Source of the DNA: Albidovulum sp.
GTDB lineage: Bacteria; Pseudomonadota; Alphaproteobacteria; Rhodobacterales; Rhodobacteraceae
Length of the DNA stretch: 20,539 bases
Direction: 5' to 3'
NCBI GenBank assembly: GCA_030837825.1
Contig: JAUQYB010000081.1
Span: 1 to 20,539, forward strand
A program made the position numbers and the translations under genes. This document shows, in pieces, positions 1 through 7,114 of the stretch (the first letter of the stretch is position 1; each line of letters starts with the position of its first letter). Under the pieces are notes generated by a model that saw nothing but the letters and a program-made list of their open reading frames with translations, had not been told where the DNA came from and made no database searches.

Positions 1-16
1 GGGGGCCGCGGCGCTT

Positions 17-502
17 TCAGGCCAGGTGCTCGCGGAAGGCGGCGATGACCGCCTCGTAGACCCGGCGCTTGAACGGCACGATCGCGGAAAGCAGCTCCTC
101 GGCCGTCAGCCAGCGCCATTCGGAAAACTCGGGGTGTTCCGTGGCGATGTCGACATCGGCGTCCCGGCCGCGGAAGCGGAACAGGAACCAGCGCTGCTTC
201 TGCCCCCGATACCGCCCGCCCCAGACCTTGCCGAGAAGCTCGTCCGGCAGGTCGTAGGTGACCCAGCCGGGTGTCTTGGCGACGAAATCGACAAACCCCG
301 CCGTCACCCCGGTTTCTTCCTCCAGCTCGCGCAAGGCGGCCTTGCGCGGCTTCTCGCCCGCGTCGATGCCACCCTGCGGCATCTGCCAGGCCGACGCCGG
401 ACCGTCGATCCGGCGTCCGGCGAAGACCAGGCCGGCGTCGTTGATCAGCACGACGCCGACACCGGGCCGGTAGGGCAGGCGGGCGGCTTCCTCGGGGCTC
501 AT
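17..502 (-). CDS. rppH: RNA pyrophosphohydrolase RppH (Nudix)
   Basis: 161 residues, the usual length for RppH. A complete Nudix box is visible at about residues 43-65 ([20 protein letters not shown], then TGV), matching Gx5Ex7REUxEExGU, so the Mg-binding glutamates are all present. The N-terminal [11 protein letters not shown] and WQMPQGG segments are typical of RppH/dinucleoside polyphosphate hydrolases. From family knowledge it removes pyrophosphate from the 5' end of transcripts, which primes mRNA decay in the cytoplasm, and it can also hydrolyse diadenosine polyphosphates. It is the last gene of the minus-strand run gpmI-envC-ctpA-rppH; its ATG overlaps the ctpA stop by 4 nt (ATGA), implying translational coupling. 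No terminator is visible in the 16 bases left before the window edge. Confidence 0.93.
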   Translation of the reverse strand: MSPEEAARLPYRPGVGVVLINDAGLVFAGRRIDGPASAWQMPQGGIDAGEKPRKAALRELEEETGVTAGFVDFVAKTPGWVTYDLPDELLGKVWGGRYRGQKQRWFLFRFRGRDADVDIATEHPEFSEWRWLTAEELLSAIVPFKRRVYEAVIAAFREHLA

Positions 503-1839
503 TCGGCGACGGCGATGGCCGAGAGGCCCTTCAGGATGTCGATCGCATAGGCAAGCTGATAGTCATCCTCGCGCAGCTTCGCCGCCTCTTCCGCCTTCGA
601 CTGCTCTTCCTCCCAGACGCGCTTCTCGTCCTCGCTCATCGTGTCGTTGGTGATGGCGCCGCGCAGGTCGGCCTCGGAGCGGGACTGGCTCGCCGCCGAT
701 TCCGGCTCGGCGGCAGCCGCGTCGGCGGGCTTCGGCTTCGGTTGCTCGACGACGATGTCCGGCGCGATCCCGAGCGCCTGGATCGAGCGGCCGGACGGGG
801 TGTAGTAGCGCGCCGTGGTCAGCCGCATCGCGCCTTCGCCCCTGAGCGGGATCACCGTCTGGACCGAGCCCTTGCCGAAGGACTTGGTGCCGACGACGAT
901 CGCCCGGCGATGGTCCTGGAGCGCGCCGGTGACGATTTCCGAGGCCGAGGCCGAGCCCCCGTTGATCAGCACGACCACCGGCTTGCCCTCGGCCAGATCG
1001 CCGGGTTCGGCGTTGAACCGTTCGCTGTCCTGCGGGTTGCGGCCGCGGGTGGAGACGATTTCGCCCTTGTCGAGGAAGGCGTCGGAAACCTTGATCGCCT
1101 GGGTGAGTAGGCCGCCAGGGTTGTTCCTCAGGTCGAGGACGAAGCCGTTGACCTTCTCCATGCCGCCGGCTTCGTCGACCGATTTCTTCAGCGCCTCGGC
1201 CATGTTGTCATAGGTCTGGTCGTTGAACGTGGTGACCCTGAGAACGACGGTGTGCCCCTCCAGCCGGCCCTTCGCGGCGGTCAGCTTGATCGTGTCGCGG
1301 ATGATCGAGACGTCGAACGGTTCCTCGACCCCTTCGCGCGCGACGGTCACGACGATCTCTGATCCGACCGGCCCGCGCATCTTGTCGACCGCCTGGTCGA
1401 GCGTGAGGCCGAGCACGCTTTCGCCGTCGACATGGGTGATGAAATCGCCCGCCTGGATGCCGGCCTCTGCCGCCGGTGTGCCGTCCATCGGCGAGACGAC
1501 CTTGATGAAGCCCTCCTCCTGGGTGACCTCGATCCCGAGGCCGCCGAACTCGCCGCGGGTCTGCACCCGCATGTCGTCGAAGGCATCGGGGGCGAGGTAG
1601 CTGGAATGGGGGTCGAGAGAGGTGAGCATGCCGTTGATCGCGGCCTCGATCAGCTTGCCCTCGTCGACCGGCTCGACGTATTGCGAGCGGATGCGTTCGA
1701 AAATGTCGCCGAACAGGTCGAGCTGTTCGTAGACATTGGGCTTGTCGGTCTCCTGCGCCACCAGGGGCCCCGCCACCTGGGTCGTCAGCACCACGCCGGC
1801 GACCGTGCCGCCAAGGGCAGCCATCAGAAATTTCCGCAT
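499..1839 (-). CDS. ctpA: C-terminal processing protease CtpA (S41)
   Basis: 446 residues, normal for CtpA. An N-terminal hydrophobic segment (about residues 4-28, ending GPLVAQE) serves as signal peptide or anchor for the periplasm. A PDZ domain lies at about residues 95-170, with the substrate-binding LGIEV start. The S41 catalytic core follows: GGSASASEI gives the nucleophile Ser298, and FGKGSVQ gives general base Lys323 and Gln327. The Ser-Lys spacing of 25 and Lys-Gln spacing of 4 equal those of E. coli Prc. The C-terminal tail is acidic and low in complexity (alanine/glutamate-rich around 375-425). It follows the envC-like gene by 3 nt and overlaps rppH by 4 nt. Family members process or degrade periplasmic and cell-wall-related proteins, and the neighbouring EnvC-type gene fits a cell-envelope role. 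Confidence 0.95.
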   Translation of the reverse strand: MRKFLMAALGGTVAGVVLTTQVAGPLVAQETDKPNVYEQLDLFGDIFERIRSQYVEPVDEGKLIEAAINGMLTSLDPHSSYLAPDAFDDMRVQTRGEFGGLGIEVTQEEGFIKVVSPMDGTPAAEAGIQAGDFITHVDGESVLGLTLDQAVDKMRGPVGSEIVVTVAREGVEEPFDVSIIRDTIKLTAAKGRLEGHTVVLRVTTFNDQTYDNMAEALKKSVDEAGGMEKVNGFVLDLRNNPGGLLTQAIKVSDAFLDKGEIVSTRGRNPQDSERFNAEPGDLAEGKPVVVLINGGSASASEIVTGALQDHRRAIVVGTKSFGKGSVQTVIPLRGEGAMRLTTARYYTPSGRSIQALGIAPDIVVEQPKPKPADAAAAEPESAASQSRSEADLRGAITNDTMSEDEKRVWEEEQSKAEEAAKLREDDYQLAYAIDILKGLSAIAVAE

Positions 1840-1842
1840 CTC

Positions 1843-2979
1843 TCAGTCTTCCCTTGTGTCGGTGAACCACGGGGCCGGGTCCACGGGCTCCTTGCCCTGT
1901 CTCAGTTCCATATAAAGCGTTTCCGTGCGTTCGGCGCCACCGCCTTCTTCGACCGGGCCAACCGCATCGGCGCCGCCCGGCACCACCCCGCCCATCAGCC
2001 CGAGGGGCGCGCCGGCCTCCAGCACGTCGCCGGTTTCACCGAAGACGGTGCCGAGGCCGGCGAGAACCAGAAGATAGCCCGAGGCGGGTTCCACGATCAT
2101 CACATTTCCGTAGTCGAGCAGCGGGCCGCGGTAGCGGATCGTCGCGGACCAGGGCGCGGTGACAAGCGCGCCGGGGCGGGCGGCGATCAGGATGCCGGGG
2201 CGGCGGATGCCCGCCGTGTCGGCTTCGCCCGCGCGGCGCAGCAGCGTGCCGTGGACGGGCAGGGCAAGCGTTCCCCTCGCCCCTTCGAAATCGCCCATCG
2301 GCGCGCCGATGTCGGTTTCCATCACCGAAAGCCCGTCGGCGAAGGCATCGAGGCTGTCGGCGCTCGCGACCAGCGCGCGCAGCTCCTCCGGGTCCTCGAG
2401 GAAGCGGCGCGGCAGGTCGGTGCGGTCCTGGATCGCCTGGCTGAGGGCGGCGCGCGCGGCCTGCGCCGCGTCGAGCCCGCGCTGGAGCGTGGCGGTGACG
2501 TCGGATTGCAGCGCGCGCAGGCGCTTCAGCTCCTCGAGCTGGCCACGCAGCATCTCGGCCTCGGCCTGGAGCGCGGGCGTCACCGAGGCGAGGATCATGC
2601 CCGACCGCGCCGTTCCCAGCGGCCCGTCGGGATGCAGGAGCAGCAGCGGCGCCGGATCGCGTTCCATCATCGCCATGACGCCGAGCAACTGACCGATCCG
2701 GTCGCGCCGGGTATCGAACGACGCCTCGATCTCCGCCTCGCGCGCCTTTGCCCGCCTGAGCGTGTCGCGCAGCACGCCAAGCCCGTTCTCGTAGGCCTGG
2801 ATCGTCCGCGTCAGCGCCGCCACACGCTCCCGCGATCCCTCGGCCGCGTTCAGCGCCTGGATCGCGCTGCGCAGTTCTGCCGCCGCCGCCTCGGCCCCGG
2901 GTGCGGCAGAGTCGGCCGCCCGGGCGGGAGGTCCGAAGGCAAGGGCAAGCGCGAGAAGGGCGACGGCGGTGCGCATCAC
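1843..2979 (-). CDS. EnvC-like murein hydrolase activator with degenerate LytM/M23 domain
   Basis: 378 residues starting GTG-ATG. A signal peptide (about residues 1-21, ending PPARA-A) is followed by a long alanine/arginine/glutamate-rich helical region (about 28-190), which reads as coiled coil. A LytM/M23 fold then runs from about 240 to the end (PGILIAA, DYGNVMIVEP, LYMELR, DPAPW). None of the zinc ligands is there: the HxGxD segment is PGILI, the HG after the central strand is EP, and the final HxH is LAGL. In EnvC/NlpD-type proteins such degeneracy marks an activator of cell-division amidases rather than an enzyme, so that role is inferred. GTG at 2979 overlaps the gpmI stop as GTGA; the ATG at 2976 instead gives TGATG. 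Both couple it to gpmI. ctpA follows after 3 nt. Confidence 0.88.
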   Translation of the reverse strand: MMRTAVALLALALAFGPPARAADSAAPGAEAAAAELRSAIQALNAAEGSRERVAALTRTIQAYENGLGVLRDTLRRAKAREAEIEASFDTRRDRIGQLLGVMAMMERDPAPLLLLHPDGPLGTARSGMILASVTPALQAEAEMLRGQLEELKRLRALQSDVTATLQRGLDAAQAARAALSQAIQDRTDLPRRFLEDPEELRALVASADSLDAFADGLSVMETDIGAPMGDFEGARGTLALPVHGTLLRRAGEADTAGIRRPGILIAARPGALVTAPWSATIRYRGPLLDYGNVMIVEPASGYLLVLAGLGTVFGETGDVLEAGAPLGLMGGVVPGGADAVGPVEEGGGAERTETLYMELRQGKEPVDPAPWFTDTRED

Positions 2980-4496
2980 CGTTCGATGAGGCTCCGGCCG
3001 GTCATCTCGGGCGGCAGCGGCAGGCCCATCAGGTCGAGGACCGTCGGCGCCAGATCGGCCAGCCGCCCGCTCCTCAGCCGCACCCCCGCCGGCCCGCCGA
3101 CCAGCACCACCGGCACCGGGTTGGTGGTGTGCGCGGTGTGCGGCCCGCCCGTCGCCGGGTCGATCATCACCTCGCAGTTGCCGTGGTCGGCGGTGACGAT
3201 CATCGCGCCCCCCGCCGCCTCCAGCGCGGCGATGGCGCGGCCGAGGCCCCTGTCCACCGCCTCCACCGCCGCAATGGCGGCAGAGAGGACGCCGGTATGG
3301 CCGACCATGTCGGGATTGGCGTAGTTCACGACGATGAGGTCATAGCCCCCGCCGATCGCCGCGACGAGGTGGTCGGTGACCTCGGGCGCCGACATTTCCG
3401 GCTTCAGGTCATAGGTCGCCACCCTTGGCGAGGGCGCCATGTAGCGGTCCTCGCCGGGTTCGGGCGCTTCGCGGCCGCCGTTCAGGAAGAAGGTGACATG
3501 CGGATACTTCTCGGTCTCGGCCAGACGGAACTGCCGCAGCCCCTTCGCGGCCACCCAGGACCCGAGCGTGTTGATCACCGGGCGCTTGGGATAGGCCGCG
3601 GCCATGAAGGCGTCGTGGGTCGTCGAATAGTCGACCATGCCGAGAAGGGCCGCCCAATGCGGCCGCGGGCCGCGCTCGAAGCCCGCGAAGGCGTCCTCGC
3701 CCACCGCAAGCAGGATCTCGCGGGCGCGGTCGGCGCGGAAATTGAGGCAGAAGAAGCCGTCGCCGTCCCTCGCGCCTGCATAGCCGGCGATCACCGTGGG
3801 CTGGATGAACTCGTCGGTCTCGCCGCGCCCGTAGGCCCCGGCCACGGCGGCCCCGGGCGTCGCGGCGGCAAGCCCCTCGCCCCTGACCATCGCCGCATAG
3901 GCGCGCGCGACACGGTCCCAGCGGGTGTCGCGGTCCATCGCGAAATAGCGCCCCGTCACGGTCGCCACCCGTGCCCCGGCAGGCAGGCGCCGCATCAGGT
4001 CGGCCACGAACCGGTCGGCCGACGTCGGCGCCACGTCGCGCCCGTCGGTCACGGCATGAAGCGCGACCGGCACGCCTGCCTTCGCCACCATCTCGCAAGC
4101 GGCGATCACATGGTCGATGTGCCCGTGCACACCGCCGTCCGAGACGACGCCCATCAGATGCGCGGTGCCGCCGCTGGCCTTCAGCGACTGGATGAAGGCG
4201 GTGATGGCGGCATTCGAGAAGAAACTCCGGTCCTCGATCGCAAGGTCGATCTGGCCAAGGTCCATCGCCACCACCCGGCCCGCGCCGATGTTGGTGTGAC
4301 CCACCTCGGAATTGCCCATCTGGCCCGAGGGCAGGCCCACGTCCGGCCCGTGGGTGACCAGCCGCGCATGCGGGCAGGTGGCCATGATCCGGTCGAAGAC
4401 AGGCGTCCGGGCCAGCGCCACGGCGTTGCCCGCAGTCGCCTCTGCAAGACCCCAGCCGTCGAGAATGCACAGGACGACGGGCTTCGGCGGGGTCAT
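2976..4496 (-). CDS. gpmI: 2,3-bisphosphoglycerate-independent phosphoglycerate mutase
   Basis: 506 residues from the start chosen here, matching the usual 505-515. The alkaline-phosphatase-type core is clear: ILDGWG gives metal ligand Asp13, and GQMGNSEVGHTNIGAGR gives the phospho-serine nucleophile Ser63. Later VVNYANPDMVGHTG and TADHGNCE carry the remaining Mn-binding Asp/His residues, followed by HTTNPVPVV near the C-terminus. It interconverts 3- and 2-phosphoglycerate in glycolysis and gluconeogenesis. An in-frame ATG nine codons upstream (4523) is possible, but GAGGAG at 4503-4508 sits 6 nt before the ATG at 4496 and falls inside the longer version, so the shorter start is preferred. 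It is the first gene of the minus-strand run with envC, ctpA and rppH. Confidence 0.95.
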   Translation of the reverse strand: MTPPKPVVLCILDGWGLAEATAGNAVALARTPVFDRIMATCPHARLVTHGPDVGLPSGQMGNSEVGHTNIGAGRVVAMDLGQIDLAIEDRSFFSNAAITAFIQSLKASGGTAHLMGVVSDGGVHGHIDHVIAACEMVAKAGVPVALHAVTDGRDVAPTSADRFVADLMRRLPAGARVATVTGRYFAMDRDTRWDRVARAYAAMVRGEGLAAATPGAAVAGAYGRGETDEFIQPTVIAGYAGARDGDGFFCLNFRADRAREILLAVGEDAFAGFERGPRPHWAALLGMVDYSTTHDAFMAAAYPKRPVINTLGSWVAAKGLRQFRLAETEKYPHVTFFLNGGREAPEPGEDRYMAPSPRVATYDLKPEMSAPEVTDHLVAAIGGGYDLIVVNYANPDMVGHTGVLSAAIAAVEAVDRGLGRAIAALEAAGGAMIVTADHGNCEVMIDPATGGPHTAHTTNPVPVVLVGGPAGVRLRSGRLADLAPTVLDLMGLPLPPEMTGRSLIER

Positions 4497-4502
4497 CGGC
4501 AT

Positions 4503-4508
4503 CTCCTC
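4503..4508 (-). promoter_or_regulatory. Ribosome binding site deciding the gpmI start
   Basis: GAGGAG on the minus strand, 6 nt from the ATG at 4496. It lies within the reading frame that would start at 4523 and directly abuts the ATG at 4502, so the ATG at 4496 is the best-spaced start. Confidence 0.65.
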
Positions 4509-4561
4509 GCGGGTTTCGGGCATCTTCTAGGCCCTGCGCGCCGAGGCGGCACCCGCGTAAG

Positions 4562-4633
4562 CGGAAACCGGCAGGCAAGTGCTGCCGGAAGATCGCGGCC
4601 GCCTTCGGCACGGTGGCTTTTTTCCGGTTTCCG
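4562..4633 (+). promoter_or_regulatory. Structured leader with 10-bp inverted repeat before the aminotransferase
   Basis: A perfect inverted repeat, CGGAAACCGG at 4562-4571 and CCGGTTTCCG at 4624-4633, encloses two smaller hairpins. The first is CCGGCAG (4568-4574) with CTGCCGG (4582-4588), a 7-nt loop. The second is GCCGCC (4598-4603) with GGTGGC (4612-4617), running into six T. The left arm of the long repeat overlaps the first hairpin, and the right arm begins at the end of the T-run, so the structures are partly exclusive. This is the geometry expected of an attenuator or of a paired operator in a divergent gpmI/aminotransferase spacer. No known riboswitch consensus was recognised. The structure is seen directly; regulation is inferred. 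Confidence 0.45.
4598..4623 (+). terminator. Intrinsic-terminator-like hairpin with T6, upstream of the aminotransferase
   Basis: A 6-bp stem (GCCGCC/GGTGGC, one G-U pair, 8-nt loop) is followed immediately by TTTTTT at 4618-4623. It points rightward although no plus-strand gene lies upstream in the window, and it ends 43 nt before the ATG at 4667. It could stop antisense transcription out of gpmI or attenuate the aminotransferase. Confidence 0.4.
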
Positions 4634-4666
4634 GTGCAGGCTCTGGCGGTCCGTGGAGTTTGACTC

Positions 4667-5860
4667 ATGAGCATTCTTTCCGCACGCGCGCTTTCCTCCG
4701 CCGAAGCCATCGACACGGTCTTCAGCTTCTTCAGCAGCTACCGCGCCGGGATCGACGACAGGGATGTGCGCGCCGATCTGACCTTCGGCAATCCTCATGA
4801 AATGCCGCTGCCGGCGCTGGTCGCCGCGATCACGCAGCGGATGCAGCCCCTGACTCCCGATTGGTTCGCCTACAAGACCAGCGAGGAAGAGGCGCGCAGC
4901 GTGATCGCCGAGGCGCTCGGCGCCGAGCTTGGGCTGCCGTTTCTGCCCGAGGACATCGCCATGACGCCCGGTGCCTTCGGTGCGATCGCCCTTGCCTTCT
5001 CGCTGCTGCTCGACCCCGGCGACGAATGCATCATCCCGTTGCCGGGCTGGTTCTGCTACGCCACCACGCTGCGCGCCCGCAACGCGATTCCGGTCCCGGT
5101 CCCGCTCGCCGAGCCGGACTTCGATCTGGACGTTGCGGCGATCGAGGCGGCAATCACTCCCCGCACGCGGATCGTGGTCGTCAACACGCCACACAATCCG
5201 ACCGGGGTCATCTACAGCCGCGAACGCCTCGCCGAACTGGCCGCCATGCTGACCCGCAAGTCGCGCGATCTCGGCCGCCCGGTCTTCATCCTGTCGGATG
5301 AACCCTATCGCCGCATCCGCTTCGACGGCGTGTCCTTCACCAGCCCGGCCGCCGTCTATCCCCACACGCTGATCGACTACAGCTACGGCAAGATCCTGCT
5401 CGCACCCGGCCTGCGCATCGGCTATCTCGCGCTCTCTCCGTCGATGCCGGACGCCGACAGAGAAGCCCTGCGCGCTGCCGCCGTGACCTCCCAGGTCGGC
5501 GGCGGCTGGACCTTCCCCGATGCGCCGCTGCAGTATGCGGTCGGCGATCTCGAAAGGATCGGCATCGACATCGCCGGACTGCAGCGCAAGCGGGACCGGT
5601 TGCACGGGGCGCTGACGCAATGGGGCTACCGCATGACGAAGCCGCAGGGCACCTTCTATCTGTGGGGCCGCGCACCGGGCGGAGAGTCGACCGGGTTCAC
5701 GCGCAGGCTTGCTGCCGACGGCGTCTTCGTGATGCCGGGCACGCTGTTCGACCGGCCGGCGGACTTCCGGATCAGCCTGACGGGCAGCGCGGAGATGATC
5801 GAGGCAAGCCTTCCGGCCTTCGAGGCCGCCGCCCCGGCCGACGCGCCTCAGCGACGGTGA
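4667..5860 (+). CDS. Class I/II PLP-dependent aminotransferase
   Basis: 397 residues, standard for fold-type I aminotransferases. Visible motifs are VVNTPHNPTG (Asn178, contacts the PLP ring), ILSDEPYRRI (Asp211 and Tyr214, pyridine nitrogen and O3'), SYGKILLAPGLRIGYLAL (Lys242 Schiff base, Arg250 phosphate) and FRISLTG near the C-terminus, where the Arg would bind the substrate carboxylate. The substrate cannot be told from the sequence. GGAG lies 8 nt before the ATG. It is divergent from gpmI across a 170-nt spacer holding the leader structure described separately. Its last 13 nt overlap the end of rlmH tail-to-tail. The gene sits between rlmH and gpmI, which are often adjacent in related genomes, so it may be an insertion into that block (inference). 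Codon use looks like that of its neighbours. Confidence 0.92.
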   Translation: MSILSARALSSAEAIDTVFSFFSSYRAGIDDRDVRADLTFGNPHEMPLPALVAAITQRMQPLTPDWFAYKTSEEEARSVIAEALGAELGLPFLPEDIAMTPGAFGAIALAFSLLLDPGDECIIPLPGWFCYATTLRARNAIPVPVPLAEPDFDLDVAAIEAAITPRTRIVVVNTPHNPTGVIYSRERLAELAAMLTRKSRDLGRPVFILSDEPYRRIRFDGVSFTSPAAVYPHTLIDYSYGKILLAPGLRIGYLALSPSMPDADREALRAAAVTSQVGGGWTFPDAPLQYAVGDLERIGIDIAGLQRKRDRLHGALTQWGYRMTKPQGTFYLWGRAPGGESTGFTRRLAADGVFVMPGTLFDRPADFRISLTGSAEMIEASLPAFEAAAPADAPQRR

Positions 5861-6318
5861 TAGGGTCCGCCCGACAGGATCGTCGCCGCACGGTAGAGCT
5901 GTTCCGCCAGCATGACGCGCGCCAGCATGTGCGGCCAGACCATCGGCCCGAAGGAGAGCGCAAGATCGGCCCGGTCGCGCAGCGCCGGCGAAAGCCCGTC
6001 GGCGCCGCCGATCAGGAAGCCCATGTCCTGCCGCCCGCCGTCGCGCAGCCGCGCCATGAGGCCGGCGAAGCCCGGCGAGGTCAGGGTGCGGCCGCGTTCG
6101 TCCATCGCCACGACGAAGGCGCCCTCAGGGATCGTCCGGGAGAGGAGTGCCGCCTCCGCCTCCGGCCCGCCGCCCTTGCGGTCCTCGACCTCGTGGACGA
6201 CGGCGGGGCCGAGCCCGAGGGGCCGGCCCGTCCGGTCGAACCGTTCGAGATAGTCGTCGAGAAGCGCGCGTTCCGGACCGGCCCTCAGCCGGCCCACCAC
6301 GCCAAGATGCAGCCGCAT
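5848..6318 (-). CDS. rlmH: 23S rRNA (pseudouridine1915-N3)-methyltransferase RlmH
   Basis: 156 residues, the standard size of this SPOUT-family methyltransferase. Diagnostic segments are MRLHLGVVGRL at the start, VVAMDERGRTLTS, FLIGGADGLS (the SAM-binding knot) and the C-terminal WPHMLARVMLAEQLYRA with GGPYHR. It methylates pseudouridine 1915 in helix 69 of 23S rRNA, acting on assembled 70S ribosomes. The ATG at 6318 shares one base with the rsfS stop (TGATG), so the two genes are translationally coupled. The frame stays open upstream into rsfS, but homology begins at this ATG. The stop lies inside the end of the convergent aminotransferase gene (13-nt overlap), so no separate terminator fits between them. 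Confidence 0.95.
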   Translation of the reverse strand: MRLHLGVVGRLRAGPERALLDDYLERFDRTGRPLGLGPAVVHEVEDRKGGGPEAEAALLSRTIPEGAFVVAMDERGRTLTSPGFAGLMARLRDGGRQDMGFLIGGADGLSPALRDRADLALSFGPMVWPHMLARVMLAEQLYRAATILSGGPYHRR

Positions 6319-6692
6319 CAGGCCTTGCGTGCCGCCGCGATCCCCGCGCCCGGCTGCATCCACATCTTCTCGAGCTGGTAGAACTCGCGCACTTCCGGGC
6401 GGAAGACATGGACGATCACGTCGCCGGCGTCGATCAGCACCCAGTCGCCCTGGTCCTTGCCCTCGATGCGGCTGGACCGGCCGAACTCGTGCTTGAGCCG
6501 CTCGACCAGCTTCTCCGCGATAGCCGCGACCTGGCGCGACGACCGGCCCGAGCAGATGACCATGTGATCGGCGACAGAGGACCGGCCGCGGAGGTCGATC
6601 GCCACCACGTCTTCGGCCTTGTCGTCGTCGAGGGAGGAAAGCACCCGCGCGAGCAGATCGTCGCTGGTGACGTCGATGGGCGTGGCCGTCAT
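6318..6692 (-). CDS. rsfS: Ribosomal silencing factor RsfS
   Basis: About 124 residues of RsfS/Iojap family. Recognisable segments are SLDDDKAEDVVAIDLRGRSS, ADHMVICSGRSSRQVAAIAE, GDWVLIDAGDVIVHVFRPEV and REFYQLEKMW, together the complete domain. It binds ribosomal protein L14 (uL14) and blocks joining of the 30S and 50S subunits in starvation or stationary phase. The start is uncertain. ATG at 6692 and GTG at 6698 both lack a good ribosome binding site, whereas AGGAGG at 6752-6757 precedes an out-of-frame ATG at 6748 whose 19-codon ORF stops in an ATGA overlap with the ATG at 6692. The rsfS frame stays open back to about 6770 with plausible alanine-rich codons but no standard start. It is the first gene of rsfS-rlmH; the nadD gene often found upstream is absent. 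Confidence 0.92.
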   Translation of the reverse strand: MTATPIDVTSDDLLARVLSSLDDDKAEDVVAIDLRGRSSVADHMVICSGRSSRQVAAIAEKLVERLKHEFGRSSRIEGKDQGDWVLIDAGDVIVHVFRPEVREFYQLEKMWMQPGAGIAAARKA

Positions 6693-6748
6693 CGGCACCG
6701 GCCCCGCGGCCTGGGAAGCGGCCGCCGCTTGGGTAGGTAACAGGACAT
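6689..6748 (-). other. Possible 19-codon leader ORF coupled to rsfS
   Basis: ATG at 6748 has AGGAGG three bases upstream (6752-6757), the strongest Shine-Dalgarno match near rsfS. The frame encodes 19 residues beginning MSCYLPKRR, arginine/proline-rich, and ends with TGA at 6691-6689, overlapping the rsfS ATG (ATGA). The amino-acid make-up does not look like a conserved protein. Either this is a leader whose translation feeds ribosomes into rsfS, or a one-base difference disrupts a longer rsfS N-terminus. Confidence 0.3.
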
Positions 6749-6836
6749 CGTCCTCCTGAGCTGCGCGCCATCACGGCCCTGGCGCCGGGCATGATCGAAA
6801 CCTAACATCTGGGCGGTCAAATCTCAATGTGCCCTG

Positions 6837-6862
6837 ACGGTTCCGTGATCGCACGGAACTGT
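6837..6862. repeat. Inverted repeat / hairpin in the rsfS-leuC spacer
   Basis: GTTCCGTG (6840-6847) and CACGGAAC (6852-6859) are perfectly complementary around ATCG. Flanking bases extend the stem to 11 bp with one wobble pair. There is no T-run on either side, so it is a poor terminator; an operator in the divergent promoter region or a structured RNA is more likely. Confidence 0.55.
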
Positions 6863-6966
6863 GGCGGGCGTGAGGCGTCGCGCGCCCCGATGAGCCCCGG
6901 CCTGCGCAGGCCGTCCCGCGGCACCCGGGCTTGCGAGACTCGGGGCGAACGTGTATCCCGCTTGCG

Positions 6967-7053
6967 ATGAAACGCATCTTCGACATGGACGACCGCGCGC
7001 GCCTGCCCTGGCGGTTCTTCGGCGCGACGCTGACGGTGCTGGCGGCGCTTTGA
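6967..7053 (+). CDS. Putative 28-residue membrane peptide upstream of leuC
   Basis: A short frame from ATG at 6967 to TGA at 7053. The N-terminus is charged ([16 protein letters not shown]) and followed by a short hydrophobic end ([12 protein letters not shown]), like a small single-pass membrane protein. Nearly every codon ends in G or C (26 of 28 sense codons), as in the real genes here, which argues for coding. No good ribosome binding site precedes it, and I do not recognise a family. It lies 61 nt before leuC on the same strand and could be cotranscribed. It may equally be chance in GC-rich DNA. Confidence 0.4.
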   Translation: MKRIFDMDDRARLPWRFFGATLTVLAAL

Positions 7054-7114
7054 CCGCCGGCCGCTTCCTGTCGCCCCTTCGTTCCCTGCCATTTCTGACC
7101 CGCGGAGAGGACTC

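Larger units (their letters stand above)
6693..7114. other. Divergent spacer between rsfS and leuC
   Basis: 422 bases. Besides the leader ORF before rsfS (6689-6748), it holds an 11-bp hairpin at 6837-6862 and a 28-codon ORF at 6967-7053, each listed separately. A minus-strand TTGACC at 6820-6815 could be a -35 box for rsfS, but the matching -10 is poor. No tRNA and no clear plus-strand leuC promoter were seen, and the region before leuC shows no typical leucine-codon leader peptide. Confidence 0.5.

Noticed and set aside
4540..4660. Known riboswitch (SAM-II, SAM/SAH, cobalamin, glycine, TPP) before the aminotransferase
   Set aside because: None of the conserved core sequences of those classes could be found; only generic hairpins are visible.
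1432..4670. Long plus-strand open frames opposite ctpA, envC and gpmI (hundreds of codons)
   Set aside because: They are rich in Arg, His, Gly and Asp with no recognisable domain, and lie exactly antisense to well-supported genes; high GC removes stops in these frames.
5848..6792. RlmH with a 158-residue N-terminal extension
   Set aside because: The extra part is rsfS read in another frame; RlmH is complete from ATG 6318.
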